The notes beneath the pieces were generated by a model. That model did no database searches and was not told the DNA's origin. It worked only from the letters and a program-made list of their open reading frames with translations. The translations under genes and the position numbers were made by a program. This document shows, in pieces, positions 25,838 to 34,735 of a stretch of 64,000 bases of DNA; within the stretch, counting starts at the first letter, position 1, and each line of letters begins with the position of its first letter. The DNA comes from Anaerocolumna sp. MB42-C2 (GTDB lineage Bacteria > Bacillota > Clostridia > Lachnospirales > Lachnospiraceae), in contig NZ_CP133190.1 in assembly GCF_030913705.1 (NCBI RefSeq), forward strand, positions 6,225,501 through 6,289,500, written 5' to 3'.

Positions 25838-26605
25838 ATGATAGCTCATTACAACATAAGAAGCACGAACCGAAAGGAACTGGCCATAGCGGTCAGTGAG
25901 ATAATGAATAAACCGTTAGATTACAAAGGTGCACCAACCTTTAACTATGCGGTTGGTGATTTTACCATTGGCAAGTACGGAGAGCTTTCTGGGGAACTTA
26001 CGCAGGAGCTGTTAGATGCTCTTGCAGAGAGAGGGTTTGTTGATCCTGAAAGTGGAAGGGCATTTATTCTTGAAGAACTTATGGAGGAGCCGGTAGAACT
26101 TTACATACCGGAGTTGGTACCGCAGAGGAATTATGACTGTGACTATTATTACGATGGTCCTTCTCCGAATGATGTTCCCGGAAGGCTTACGATTGAAATG
26201 CCAATGGAAGGGTTTAATGAACATTCTCTTATAAACCTAGAGCGGATGATTGCAAGCAAGTCAGAACTTATCAAGAAAGCTATTGGTGCTGATGAACTCC
26301 AAATCGAAAAAACAGAAACCACAATTAAGTTTCCTTGGTTTTTTGCAGAAGCAACAAGCGATGAGTTGAATGCGTATTCCCACTTTGTCAGTGCCTTATG
26401 TAAAGTGGCGAAGGAACATTCCAGAGTGACAGCAAAGGAGAAGCCCGTGGATAATGAGAAGTTTGCTTTTCGTGTATTTCTTATTCGCCTTGGATTTGTG
26501 GGCAACGAATTTAAAGCCGCTCGAAAAATTCTACTGAAAAACCTTATAGGCAACAGTGCTTTCAAAAATGGAAAGCCACAGACGGAGGTAAGTGAAGATG
26601 AATAG
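25838..26605 (+). CDS. Prophage protein of unknown function associated with amidoligase
   Basis: A 255-residue protein. The N-terminus (RKELAIAVSEIMNKPLDYKG, then APTFNYAVGDFTIGKYGELS) is typical of prophage proteins often labelled virulence-related without experimental support. The centre (DCDYYYDGPSPNDVP) is acidic and aromatic. The C-terminus (DNEKFAFRVFLIRLGFVGNE, then FKAARKILLKNLIG) matches the C-terminus of the amidoligase encoded 400 bases downstream. It has its own motif 2 promoter-like site and overlaps the DUF4314 gene. No enzymatic motif is visible. It may be a substrate or partner of the amidoligase. Confidence 0.7.
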   Translation: MIAHYNIRSTNRKELAIAVSEIMNKPLDYKGAPTFNYAVGDFTIGKYGELSGELTQELLDALAERGFVDPESGRAFILEELMEEPVELYIPELVPQRNYDCDYYYDGPSPNDVPGRLTIEMPMEGFNEHSLINLERMIASKSELIKKAIGADELQIEKTETTIKFPWFFAEATSDELNAYSHFVSALCKVAKEHSRVTAKEKPVDNEKFAFRVFLIRLGFVGNEFKAARKILLKNLIGNSAFKNGKPQTEVSEDE

Positions 26606-26822
26606 ATACCCATCAAAGGAAACTGTAGAACAACTTCGCAGAGAATACCCCGTTGGAACTCGTGTTGAATTGGTACACATGAATGACCCTTATGCAAAGC
26701 TAAAACCAGGGGATCTTGGTACTGTTCGTACGGTTGATGATATTGGAACGATTTTTTGCAACTGGGACTGTGGCTCATCTCTTGGGGTGGTGTATGGAGA
26801 GGATATCATTAGAAAGCTATAA
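26598..26822 (+). CDS. DUF4314 family small protein
   Basis: A 74-residue protein from ATG 26598; GGAGG lies 9 bases before it, whereas a GTG at 26592 is too close. The sequence VEQLRREYPVGTRVELVHMN, then LKPGDLGTVRTVDDIGTIFC and VVYGEDIIRKL is DUF4314, a small beta-rich SH3-like fold found in Clostridia prophages and conjugative elements. Its function is unknown. It overlaps the preceding gene by 8 bases and lies inside the amidoligase cassette. Confidence 0.8.
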   Translation: MNRYPSKETVEQLRREYPVGTRVELVHMNDPYAKLKPGDLGTVRTVDDIGTIFCNWDCGSSLGVVYGEDIIRKL

Positions 26823-26884
26823 ATGTACACACATATTAAGACTATATTTTCATTATGTTTGTGTCTTTTATTCCCCTAATATCG

Positions 26885-26915
26885 CTTGATAATTACCTCT
26901 TTTAGAGTGATATAT
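26885..26915 (+). promoter_or_regulatory. Prophage motif 2, copy 2 (amidoligase promoter)
   Basis: CTTGATA, then TTTAGAGTGATATAT at the right end, 31 bases, 59 bases before the amidoligase start at 26974. It overlaps an apparent ATG at 26914, which argues that this ATG is not the true start. Confidence 0.7.
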
Positions 26916-26973
26916 GTACATGCGAAGAACAACAGCATCGCAAAAAGTACATTACTTAAGGAGGAAAACTACA

Positions 26974-27873
26974 GTGTTTACAAACAGATTTGGAATTGAA
27001 ATTGAATTTACAGGAATTACGAGAAAGGATGCTTCGAGGGTAGCAGCAGAATTCTTGAATGGCACGGTAACTGAGATGGGCGACTATTACGACACCAAGA
27101 AGGTAACAGCTCCAGACGGTAGGGTATGGAAGCTTATGTATGACGGAAGCATTTCATGCCAGAAGAAACAGGGTGGTACCAAAGTAAGCACAGGTAAGGA
27201 TTACAGCGTAGAGTTAGTTAGCCCAATATTGACTTACAAAGAAGACATTGAAACCTTGCAGGAACTGGTTAGAAAGCTTCGGCAAGTAGGTGCTTTTGCT
27301 AACTCCTCCTGCGGTATCCACATCCACCTTGACGGTTCAAACCACACGCCAAGAAGTATCCGTAACTTTATAAACATCATTGCAAGCAAGAACGACCTTT
27401 TTTACAAGGCACTACAGATAGCACCAGCGAGAATGGGTTACTGCAAAAAAATGGATAGCCTTTTGGTAGAGAAGATGAACCAAAAGAAACCTAAGACGAT
27501 GCGAGCAATTGAGGAAATCTGGTATGAAGGATACAGCGAAATATGCAGTCAACACTATCACCAGAGCAGATACCATTTCCTGAACCTGCATAGCTTCTTT
27601 ACTGGAAACCACACAGTAGAGCTCAGAGGATTTAATTCAGAGTTACATGCAGGCAAGATTCGAAGTTACATTGTTCTTGCTCTTGCCTTAAACAATCAGG
27701 CACTGACACAGAGAAGTGCATCGGCAAGGAAACCGCAAACGGAGAATGAAAAGTTTGCAATGCGAACCTATCTAAACCGCATCGGATTCATTGGTGAGGA
27801 ATTTGCCAACTGCAGAGAGCACCTGACAGCCCATTTGGACGGATCGGCGGCGTGGCGATTTCGGGCTGCCTGA
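26974..27873 (+). CDS. Phage amidoligase (Amidoligase_2 family)
   Basis: The true start is GTG 26974, with AAGGAGG nine bases upstream; the longer frame from 26914 begins inside the promoter motif. The 299-residue protein has FGIEIEFTGITR, CGIHIHLDGSNH and HTVELRGFNSELHAGKIRSY, the conserved Glu, His and Arg/Asn segments of glutamine synthetase-like amidoligases. The family joins a carboxyl group to an amine using ATP, probably on peptides or proteins. The C-terminus (ENEKFAMRTYLNRIGFIGEE, then FANCREHLTAHL) resembles the end of the 25838 protein. A gamma-glutamylcyclotransferase follows. Confidence 0.85.
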   Translation: MFTNRFGIEIEFTGITRKDASRVAAEFLNGTVTEMGDYYDTKKVTAPDGRVWKLMYDGSISCQKKQGGTKVSTGKDYSVELVSPILTYKEDIETLQELVRKLRQVGAFANSSCGIHIHLDGSNHTPRSIRNFINIIASKNDLFYKALQIAPARMGYCKKMDSLLVEKMNQKKPKTMRAIEEIWYEGYSEICSQHYHQSRYHFLNLHSFFTGNHTVELRGFNSELHAGKIRSYIVLALALNNQALTQRSASARKPQTENEKFAMRTYLNRIGFIGEEFANCREHLTAHLDGSAAWRFRAA

Positions 27874-27904
27874 AAGAACGAAAGATTGATGGAGGAAAAC
27901 GAGA

Positions 27905-28369
27905 ATGAATAAAAATGTTAAACTATATATCGCCTACGGATCGAATTTGAATTTAGAGCAAATGGCATACCGATGCCCCACAGCAAGAGCTGTTGGGGTA
28001 AGTGAATTGAAGGACTATACGCTCTTGTTTCGAGGCGCACACGCAGGAGCGGTGGCAACGGTAGAGCCTTTTAAAGGTGGCAGTGTTCCTGTGTTAGCAT
28101 GGGAAGTTACCCCTACAGATGAAGCTTCTCTTGACCGTTATGAAGGCTGGCCATTCCTTTACCGTAAGGAAAAGGTTCAGATAAAACTGAATGGAAAGAG
28201 CATCAAAGCTTTTGTTTATATCATGAATGATGGAAGACCGTTGGGACAGCCAAGCAGCTACTACTATACTACTATCTTGGAAGGATATAAGGATGCGGGC
28301 TTTGATGTGAATATTCTGCGACAGGCAACAAAGGATTCGGTGGAATCAGAGGAGGAGTTGTGTGAATGA
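27905..28369 (+). CDS. Gamma-glutamylcyclotransferase (AIG2-like)
   Basis: A 154-residue protein with the signature IAYGSNLNLEQM near the N-terminus, and LDRYEGWPFLYRK, where Glu80 is the probable catalytic base. The family cleaves gamma-glutamyl amide links by cyclisation to 5-oxoproline. Pairing with an amidoligase is known from surveys of amidoligase gene neighbourhoods, and suggests that one enzyme adds and the other removes a gamma-glutamyl-type bond. GGAGG precedes ATG 27905; the stop overlaps the next gene. Confidence 0.85.
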   Translation: MNKNVKLYIAYGSNLNLEQMAYRCPTARAVGVSELKDYTLLFRGAHAGAVATVEPFKGGSVPVLAWEVTPTDEASLDRYEGWPFLYRKEKVQIKLNGKSIKAFVYIMNDGRPLGQPSSYYYTTILEGYKDAGFDVNILRQATKDSVESEEELCE

Positions 28370-28547
28370 AAAGTTAAAGGAGCAAATCCTTACCATACGA
28401 AATAGTGGGATTACCAATATGTTTGATATAGAAAGAGTACAGTCCATTGCCAATGAACTTGATTTTTATGAACTCGTGGTGTACTTATTAGATCACAGGG
28501 AAGATTATAGCCACTTTATCTTAACCGGAAAGGCAACCGAAAAATAA
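28362..28547 (+). CDS. DUF5049 family small protein
   Basis: A 61-residue protein from GTG 28362 with GGAGGAG just upstream, overlapping the cyclotransferase gene by 8 bases. ILTIRNSGITNMFDIERVQS followed by IANELDFYELVVYLLDH is the DUF5049 pattern, a short helical protein repeatedly found next to prophage amidoligase and cyclotransferase genes. Function unknown. It is the last gene of the cassette, before a strong terminator. Confidence 0.78.
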   Translation: MNEKLKEQILTIRNSGITNMFDIERVQSIANELDFYELVVYLLDHREDYSHFILTGKATEK

Positions 28548-28566
28548 AATTACTGTAAACAAAAAT

Positions 28567-28614
28567 GAGCAAAAGCAAAGAGTTTCCGTATAGGTTCTTT
28601 GCTTTTGCTCGTTT
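28567..28614 (+). terminator. Strong terminator after the amidoligase cassette
   Basis: GAGCAAAAGCAAAGA (28567-28581) pairs perfectly over 15 bases with TCTTTGCTTTTGCTC (28596-28610); GTTTT follows. It closes the cassette just before the large terminase gene. Confidence 0.85.
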
Positions 28615-28634
28615 TACCTTAGGAGGTGGTGCTT

Positions 28635-30236
28635 TTGCGGAAATTAAAAAAGTACAAAACAACTGCCTTTATGAGTAAAGACTCGTATTATGATAAAGCG
28701 TCAGCTGACTATGCCGTGTCTTTTATAGAAGCTCTTTCCCATACCAAAGGGTCCTGGGCAGGGACATCATTTGAACTCATCGACTGGCAGGAGCAGATAA
28801 TCCGAGATTTGTTTGGCGTACTCAAACCGAATGGATTCCGTCAGTTTAATACAGCCTATGTAGAAATCCCAAAGAAGATGGGAAAAAGTGAGCTTGCCGC
28901 AGCCATCGCCCTTCTGCTTACCTGTGGTGACGGAGAGGAGCGAGCCGAGGTATATGGGTGTGCTGCAGACCGTCAGCAGGCATCAATTGTATTTGAGGTG
29001 GCAGCTGATATGGTGCGGATGTGTCCAGCATTGTCAAGAAGAGTGAAGCTTTTAGCTTCCACTAAGCGTCTGGTATATCTTCCTACCAACAGCTTCTACC
29101 AAGTTCTTTCTGCAGAAGCTTACTCCAAACATGGCTTTAACATACACGGAGTAGTATTCGATGAGCTCCATACACAACCTAACCGAAAGCTGTTTGATGT
29201 TATGACAAAGGGCTCTGGGGATGCAAGAATGCAACCACTATATTTTCTGATCACCACAGCAGGAACCGATACCCAGAGCATCTGCTATGAGACCCACCAG
29301 AAGGCAGTTGATATTTTGGAAGGGCGAAAAAGGGATCCAACCTTTTACCCCGTGATTTATGGAGCAAAAGAGGAAGAGGATTGGACGGACCCTAAGGTGT
29401 GGAAGAAAGCAAATCCGTCTCTTGGAATTACAGTGGGACTTGATAAAGTTAAGGCGGCTTGTGAGTCCGCAAAACAAAACCCTGCAGAGGAGAACAGTTT
29501 CCGACAGCTTCGTCTTAATCAATGGGTAAAGCAAGCCATCCGTTGGATGCCAATGATGAAATGGGATGCCTGTTCTTTTAAAGTATCTGAAGAAGAACTA
29601 GAAGGGCGAATTTGCTATGGTGGACTTGACCTTTCCAGTACAACGGACATTACAGCCTTTGTGTTAGTATTCCCGCCAATAGACGAGAATGATAAATTTA
29701 GTATCCTGCCTTATTTTTGGATACCAGAAGAAACCATCGACCTTCGTGTAAAGCGTGACCATGTTCCTTATGATGTATGGAAAAAGCAGGACTTTCTGCA
29801 AACGACAGAAGGAAATGTAGTTCATTATGGCTTTATTGAAACATTTATTGAAAAGCTAGGTGAGAAATTTAATATCCGTGAAATTGCTTTTGACCGTTGG
29901 GGTGCTGTTCAGATGGTACAGAACCTTGAAGGTATGGGTTTTACGGTAGTTCCTTTTGGACAGGGATTTAAAGACATGAGTCCGCCAACAAAGGAACTTA
30001 TGAAATTGACACTCGAGCAGAAAATTGCTCATGGAGGTCACCCGGTTCTTAGGTGGATGATGGATAACATCTTCATTAGAACTGACCCTGCTGGTAACAT
30101 TAAAGCGGATAAAGAAAAATCTACGGAAAAGATAGATGGAGCAGTAGCAACGATAATGGCGCTTGATAGGGCAATCCGTTGTGGAAATGAGGCAGGGGCT
30201 TCTGTGTACAACGAAAGGGGGTTACTAATTTTATGA
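28635..30236 (+). CDS. terL: Terminase large subunit, HK97 type
   Basis: A 533-residue packaging motor and nuclease. The ATPase half shows a Walker A variant (EIPKKMGKSELAAAIALLL) and Walker B (VVFDELHTQ), with the coupling segment LYFLITTAGTD. The nuclease half has GGLDLSSTTDITAFVLVF and FDRWGAVQMVQNLEGMG, with the Asp residues of the RNase H-like fold. The start is probably TTG 28635, seven bases after AGGAGGTG; the GTG at 28626 overlaps that site. Its stop overlaps the portal gene. Confidence 0.93.
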   Translation: MRKLKKYKTTAFMSKDSYYDKASADYAVSFIEALSHTKGSWAGTSFELIDWQEQIIRDLFGVLKPNGFRQFNTAYVEIPKKMGKSELAAAIALLLTCGDGEERAEVYGCAADRQQASIVFEVAADMVRMCPALSRRVKLLASTKRLVYLPTNSFYQVLSAEAYSKHGFNIHGVVFDELHTQPNRKLFDVMTKGSGDARMQPLYFLITTAGTDTQSICYETHQKAVDILEGRKRDPTFYPVIYGAKEEEDWTDPKVWKKANPSLGITVGLDKVKAACESAKQNPAEENSFRQLRLNQWVKQAIRWMPMMKWDACSFKVSEEELEGRICYGGLDLSSTTDITAFVLVFPPIDENDKFSILPYFWIPEETIDLRVKRDHVPYDVWKKQDFLQTTEGNVVHYGFIETFIEKLGEKFNIREIAFDRWGAVQMVQNLEGMGFTVVPFGQGFKDMSPPTKELMKLTLEQKIAHGGHPVLRWMMDNIFIRTDPAGNIKADKEKSTEKIDGAVATIMALDRAIRCGNEAGASVYNERGLLIL

Positions 30237-31486
30237 GTATATTTTCATCGATATTTCGCTCAAGGGACAAACCACAAAATCGTATCGGTGGTGGAGGGTC
30301 ATTCCTTTTCGGTAGCACAACCAGTGGCAAAAATGTTAATGAGCACACCGCGATGCAAACCACGGCAGTGTATGCTTGTGTAAGGATACTGGCTGAAGCT
30401 ATAGCAGGTTTGCCACTACATGTTTACCAATACCGATTGGATGGCAGCAAGGAACGTATTCCTCAGCATCCTTTGTATTATCTTCTTCATAATGAGCCAA
30501 ACCCAGAGATGACTTCATTTGTGTTTCGAGAAACACTGATGAGTCATCTTTTATTATGGGGAAATGCTTATGCACAGATTTTGCGAAACGGTCGAGGGCA
30601 GGTTATTGCACTTTATCCTCTACTGCCATGCAAGATGGAAGTTAATCGAGCACCAAATGGAGAGTTAGTTTACAAATATTATCGTGATGCTGACGAAAGT
30701 GTACTGAACCCTAAAGGTGGTTATGTCACACTTCGCAAAGATGAGGTACTCCATATCCCTGGTCTTGGTTTTGATGGACTGGTTGGTTACAGTCCTATTG
30801 CCATGGCGAAAAATTCAATCGGTATGTCACTAGCAACTGAGGAGTACGGTGCATCCTTTTTCGCCAATGGTGCTAATCCTGGTGGTGTACTGGAACACCC
30901 TGGGGTAATTAAAGATGTTCAAAGAGTTAAGGAGAGTTGGAATAGTGCTTATCAAGGCAGCGGCAATGCTCATAAAGTTGCCGTATTGGAAGAAGGCATG
31001 AAGTTTCAAGCAATTGGAATTCCACCAGAGCAGGCACAGTTTCTTGAAACACGGAAGTTTCAAATTAATGAGATTGCAAGAATATTCCGCGTACCACCTC
31101 ATATGGTGGGTGACTTAGAGAAGTCAAGTTTCTCTAACATAGAGCAGCAATCGTTGGAATTCGTAAAATATACCCTTGATCCATGGGTGGTACGTTGGGA
31201 GCAGAGCCTTCAGCAGTCGCTAATTTTACCTTCCGAGAAATCATCACTGTTTATCAAGTTCAATGTGGATGGTCTTCTTAGAGGTGATTACCAAAGTCGT
31301 ATGAATGGCTATGCCGTCGGGCGGCAGAACGGTTGGATGTCAGCTAATGATATCCGGGAGCTGGAGGATATGAACCGCATCACTACTGAGGAAGGTGGAG
31401 ATTTGTATCTGGTCAATGGCAATATGACAAAACTGGCTGACGCAGGAGCGTTTGCCAAAAATCAAGTAAAGGAGGTCAGCAAATGA
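30233..31486 (+). CDS. Portal protein, HK97 family
   Basis: A 417-residue portal that forms the dodecameric DNA channel at the capsid vertex. Family landmarks are HTAMQTTAVYACVRILAEAI near the N-terminus, LLLWGNAYAQILRNGRG, VLHIPGLGFDGLVGYSPI, and the C-terminal FSNIEQQSLEFVKYTLDPWV. The start overlaps the terminase stop and its own stop overlaps the protease gene, both as ATGA, so translation is coupled through terminase, portal and protease. Confidence 0.95.
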   Translation: MSIFSSIFRSRDKPQNRIGGGGSFLFGSTTSGKNVNEHTAMQTTAVYACVRILAEAIAGLPLHVYQYRLDGSKERIPQHPLYYLLHNEPNPEMTSFVFRETLMSHLLLWGNAYAQILRNGRGQVIALYPLLPCKMEVNRAPNGELVYKYYRDADESVLNPKGGYVTLRKDEVLHIPGLGFDGLVGYSPIAMAKNSIGMSLATEEYGASFFANGANPGGVLEHPGVIKDVQRVKESWNSAYQGSGNAHKVAVLEEGMKFQAIGIPPEQAQFLETRKFQINEIARIFRVPPHMVGDLEKSSFSNIEQQSLEFVKYTLDPWVVRWEQSLQQSLILPSEKSSLFIKFNVDGLLRGDYQSRMNGYAVGRQNGWMSANDIRELEDMNRITTEEGGDLYLVNGNMTKLADAGAFAKNQVKEVSK

Positions 31487-32169
31487 AGAAGTTCTGGAAC
31501 TGGGTGCGAAATTCTGATGAAGAACGCACTCTATATCTCAATGGGGTAATATCTGATGAAACATGGTGGGGTGATGAAGTAACACCTAAGATGTTCAAAG
31601 ATGAATTGCTGGCTGGCACCGGTAATATCACGGTGTGGATTAATTCTCCTGGTGGTGATGTATTTGCAGCAGCTCAGATTTACAACATGCTCATGGAGTA
31701 TAACGGAAGAGTCACTGTAAAAATCGATGGGCTTGCAGCAAGTGCGGCTTCTGTTATAGCAATGGCAGGTGGAGATGTATATATGTCCCCGGTTTCCATG
31801 CTTATGATCCATAACCCATCAACTATTGCGATAGGCGATAGTGAGGAAATGCTGCGTGCAAAGGCTCTACTAGATGAGGTCAAGGAAAGTATTATTAATG
31901 CGTATGAGTTGAAGTCGGGTCTTTCTCGAACTAAACTATCACATCTAATGGATGCGGAGACGTGGATGAATGCGAATAAAGCCATTGAACTTGGCTTCGC
32001 TGATAAGGTTATGTTTACCGAAGGAGAAAAGACTAGCACTGACAGCCTTATCTTCTCACGCATGGCAGTAACGAACTCCATTATCAAAAAGCTGCCGAAA
32101 CAATCTAAACCGAAAATAGGCACCCCAATTGAGTCGCTTGATAAGCGACTTTCTTTAATTACCCACTAA
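31483..32169 (+). CDS. Prohead protease, ClpP-like serine protease
   Basis: A 228-residue capsid maturation protease of the ClpP/S14 class. INSPGGDVFAAAQIYNML, KIDGLAASAASVIAMAGG (catalytic Ser87) and VSMLMIHNPST (His110) match the family. It should remove the N-terminal scaffolding segment of the major capsid protein encoded next. The gene overlaps the portal gene by 4 bases. The C-terminal 50 residues are likely a scaffold-binding tail. Confidence 0.93.
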   Translation: MKKFWNWVRNSDEERTLYLNGVISDETWWGDEVTPKMFKDELLAGTGNITVWINSPGGDVFAAAQIYNMLMEYNGRVTVKIDGLAASAASVIAMAGGDVYMSPVSMLMIHNPSTIAIGDSEEMLRAKALLDEVKESIINAYELKSGLSRTKLSHLMDAETWMNANKAIELGFADKVMFTEGEKTSTDSLIFSRMAVTNSIIKKLPKQSKPKIGTPIESLDKRLSLITH

Positions 32170-32188
32170 TTTGAAGGAGGATATTGCA

Positions 32189-33394
32189 ATGAGTAAAATT
32201 TTAGAACTGCGCGAGAAACGTGCAAAAGCATGGGACGTAGCAAAGGCATTTCTTGATACCAAACGTGGAGGCGATGGTCTTTTATCCGTTGAGGACACCG
32301 CTACCTATGACAAGATGGAGGCTGATGTTGTAGCACTTGGTAAAGAGATTGAGCGATTGGAACGTCAGGCATCGATTGACCTGGAACTCTCGAAAGCAAC
32401 AAGTAACCCTATTACCAATACACCTTACAAAGGTATGGAAGAAAAGACTGGTCGAGCATCTGCCGAGTATAAAAAGGCATTCTGGAATGCTATGCGTACC
32501 CGTGGTGGGGAAGGACTTGATCCGGTTGTGAAAAATGCACTGCAGGTTGGAACTGATACCGAAGGTGGATACCTTGTTCCCGACGAATTTGAACGGACGT
32601 TGGTAGAAGCACTTGAGGAAGAAAATATCTTTAGAAGGCTTGCAAAAGTTATAACGACTTCTTCTGGTGATAGGAAAATCCCAGTTGTTGCGTCGAAGGG
32701 TACTGCATCTTGGGTTGATGAAGAAGGTGCGATTCCAGAAAGTGATGACAGCTTCGGTCAAGCTTCCATCGGTGCTTACAAGCTTGGAACTTTGATTAAG
32801 GTTTCCGAGGAGCTTTTAAATGACAGCGTGTTCAACATTGAAGCTTATATTTCTAGAGAATTTGCTAGACGAATCGGTAATAAAGAAGAGGAAGCTTTCT
32901 TTATAGGTGATGGTACAGGCAAACCAACTGGAATACTTGCTGCAACAGGCGGTGCTCAAGTTGGAGTAACTACAGCAAGTGCAACTGCCATTACCATTGA
33001 TGAGTTGCTAGATCTGTTCTACTCGTTAAAAGCACCTTATCGTAATAAGTCTGCATTCATTATGAACGACGCTACGGTAAAAGCAATCCGTAAGCTGAAA
33101 GATGGTCAAGGTCAGTATTTATGGCAGCCTTCCTTACAGGCAGGTACTCCTGATACTATTTTGAACCGCCCTCTGTATACTTCGGCATATGTACCCGCAA
33201 TTGCCACAACTGCTAAGACAATTGCATTTGGTGATTTCAGTTATTACTGGGTTGCTGACCGTCAAGGTCGTATGTTTAAGCGTCTGAACGAACTTTATGC
33301 CGCAACTGGGCAGGTAGGTTTTGTTGCTACTCAGCGTGTAGATGGCAAGCTGATTCTGCCGGAAGCTATCAAGGTTCTCCAGCAACACGCATAA
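32189..33394 (+). CDS. Major capsid protein, HK97 fold
   Basis: From ATG 32189 with GGAGG nine bases before it, 401 residues. Residues 1-100 are helical and charged (LELREKRAKAWDVAKAFLD, KEIERLERQASIDLELSKA), the scaffold-like delta domain usually removed by the ClpP-like protease. The mature part begins around GTDTEGGYLVPDEFERTLVE and continues with WVDEEGAIPESDDSFGQ, FFIGDGTGKPTGILAA and SAFIMNDATVKAIRKLKD, all standard HK97-fold capsid segments. The most strongly translated head gene, judging by its ribosome binding site. Confidence 0.95.
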   Translation: MSKILELREKRAKAWDVAKAFLDTKRGGDGLLSVEDTATYDKMEADVVALGKEIERLERQASIDLELSKATSNPITNTPYKGMEEKTGRASAEYKKAFWNAMRTRGGEGLDPVVKNALQVGTDTEGGYLVPDEFERTLVEALEEENIFRRLAKVITTSSGDRKIPVVASKGTASWVDEEGAIPESDDSFGQASIGAYKLGTLIKVSEELLNDSVFNIEAYISREFARRIGNKEEEAFFIGDGTGKPTGILAATGGAQVGVTTASATAITIDELLDLFYSLKAPYRNKSAFIMNDATVKAIRKLKDGQGQYLWQPSLQAGTPDTILNRPLYTSAYVPAIATTAKTIAFGDFSYYWVADRQGRMFKRLNELYAATGQVGFVATQRVDGKLILPEAIKVLQQHA

Positions 33395-33407
33395 GGAGGT
33401 TTGATTT

Positions 33408-33620
33408 ATGAGTTATAATTCAAAGAATTATATGCAACAAGGCGCAGAAAAGTGGGTAATCGGTGGCGCGTTGGAAGTTTTACCGGGAGCAACCGTTACT
33501 GGACTTCCTACTGCAGCATACCAAGCTGATAGTGTAGCCACAACAATTGAGGGATTGGTGACTGACTTTAATGCACTGCTTGCGAAGTTAAAAGCATCAG
33601 GGCTAATGGCAGATGAATAG
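33408..33620 (+). CDS. Small head fibre-like protein
   Basis: A 70-residue protein, MSYNSKNYMQQGAEKWVIGG, then LEVLPGATVTGLP and a helical end (TTIEGLVTDFNALLAKLKA). Small proteins of this type follow the capsid gene in many Gram-positive siphoviruses and are called head fibre or decoration proteins, as in phi29 gp8.5-like proteins. AAGGAGG lies before ATG 33408. The structural role is inferred from position and family resemblance. Confidence 0.68.
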   Translation: MSYNSKNYMQQGAEKWVIGGALEVLPGATVTGLPTAAYQADSVATTIEGLVTDFNALLAKLKASGLMADE

Positions 33621-33640
33621 CGAGTAAAGGAGGCGGTGGT

Positions 33641-33961
33641 ATGGCAATTGCAGATAATCTTCTTCCAAAAGCCAAAGCAAATCTGATCCTGTCACATGAT
33701 GAGGACGATGGTCTTCTTATTCAGTACATTACAGCTGCCATATCCTATGCAGAAAGCTATCAGCACATTCCAGTCGGTTGGTATGAAACGCATACCATGC
33801 CACCTACCACTGAGCAAGCAATTATTATGCTGTCTGGTCATTTCTACGAAAGTAGAGATGGCTCGACAGCAGGCTTTTTTGCCGATAATGTGCAAGCAGG
33901 ACAACAGGTGTGGAACACAGTAAATCTTCTTTTACGACTTGACCGAGTATGGAGTGTGTAA
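33641..33961 (+). CDS. Head-tail connector protein (gp6-like)
   Basis: A 106-residue helical protein: LPKAKANLILSHDEDDGLLI followed by QYITAAISYAESYQH, and TEQAIIMLSGHFYESRDG. This is the HK97 gp6 / SPP1 gp15 type adaptor that binds under the portal after packaging. RBS GGAGG precedes ATG 33641. The stop lies one base before the next start. Confidence 0.88.
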   Translation: MAIADNLLPKAKANLILSHDEDDGLLIQYITAAISYAESYQHIPVGWYETHTMPPTTEQAIIMLSGHFYESRDGSTAGFFADNVQAGQQVWNTVNLLLRLDRVWSV

Positions 33962-33962
33962 T

Positions 33963-34298
33963 ATGAGCTATGGAAAGATGAATACACCAATTGATATTGT
34001 TCAGACCGTTATCCAAAAAGACAGTGAGGGGTTTGCGACACAGACGGATACGGTATTGGCATCCGTTCGGGCATACCGAGAGGAGCGTCATGGGAGCGAG
34101 CGATGGGCTAACCAATCAGTATTTCAAAATGCGAGTGCTCTGTTTCGATTTCGTAGGATTCCCAGTTTAATAGTAACCACGAAAATGACCATTGTCTGTA
34201 TGGGAGAGAGATTTCGTATCCTAAGTGCAGAAGATGTCCGTGGCAGAAAAATGTATAGCGAGGTTCTTACAGAGAAGTTGGAACCTTCCGTGAGGTGA
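33963..34298 (+). CDS. Head closure protein (SPP1 gp16-like)
   Basis: A 111-residue beta-rich protein beginning MSYGKMNTPIDIVQTVIQKD and containing VLASVRAYREERHGSERW and ERFRILSAEDVRGRKMYSEV. The pattern matches head-tail joining proteins of the SPP1 gp16 / HK97 gp10-adjacent group, which seal the capsid. ATG 33963 immediately follows the connector stop and overlaps with no other start. The C-terminus ends at a GTGAGGTGA sequence that serves as ribosome binding site for the next gene. Confidence 0.83.
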   Translation: MSYGKMNTPIDIVQTVIQKDSEGFATQTDTVLASVRAYREERHGSERWANQSVFQNASALFRFRRIPSLIVTTKMTIVCMGERFRILSAEDVRGRKMYSEVLTEKLEPSVR

Positions 34299-34303
34299 TA
34301 AGA

Positions 34304-34735
34304 ATGGCTAAGTTGCAAGCAAAACTACCGGAAGATTTTTTGCAAAAGGTATCTCAACTAGGTAATCAAACAGATGAGATACTTCCAAAGGCGCTAGAGG
34401 TAGGAGGAGAAGTGGTGCTAAATAAGGTTAAGGATAATCTTCGTTCTGTCATTGGTAGTGACACAAAATATCCTTCAAAAGCCACAGGAGAGCTTCAAAG
34501 ATCACTTGGACTATCAAAAGCAATGATTGATAAGAACGGCAACCATAATGTGAAGGTAGGTTTTGCAGAGCCACGTTCCAATGGAGTTTCCAATGCTAAA
34601 ATAGCAAGTATTATCGAATATGGGAAACATGGTCAGCCAGCAAAACCATTCCTAGCACCAGCAAAATCTGCTTCCCGGCGTGCCTGTGTAGCCGCAATCG
34701 TATCAAAACTCGAGGAGGAGATAGGGAAGATATGA
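34304..34735 (+). CDS. HK97 gp10-like tail joining protein
   Basis: From ATG 34304, 143 residues; the longer frame from GTG 34295 uses the ribosome binding site itself as start. Helical N-terminus (LPEDFLQKVSQLGNQTDEIL), then the family core YPSKATGELQRSLGLSKA, and IIEYGKHGQPAKPFLAPA followed by KSASRRACVAAI, which are hallmarks of the HK97 gp10 family. It joins the completed tail to the head. Its stop overlaps the next gene. Confidence 0.88.
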   Translation: MAKLQAKLPEDFLQKVSQLGNQTDEILPKALEVGGEVVLNKVKDNLRSVIGSDTKYPSKATGELQRSLGLSKAMIDKNGNHNVKVGFAEPRSNGVSNAKIASIIEYGKHGQPAKPFLAPAKSASRRACVAAIVSKLEEEIGKI

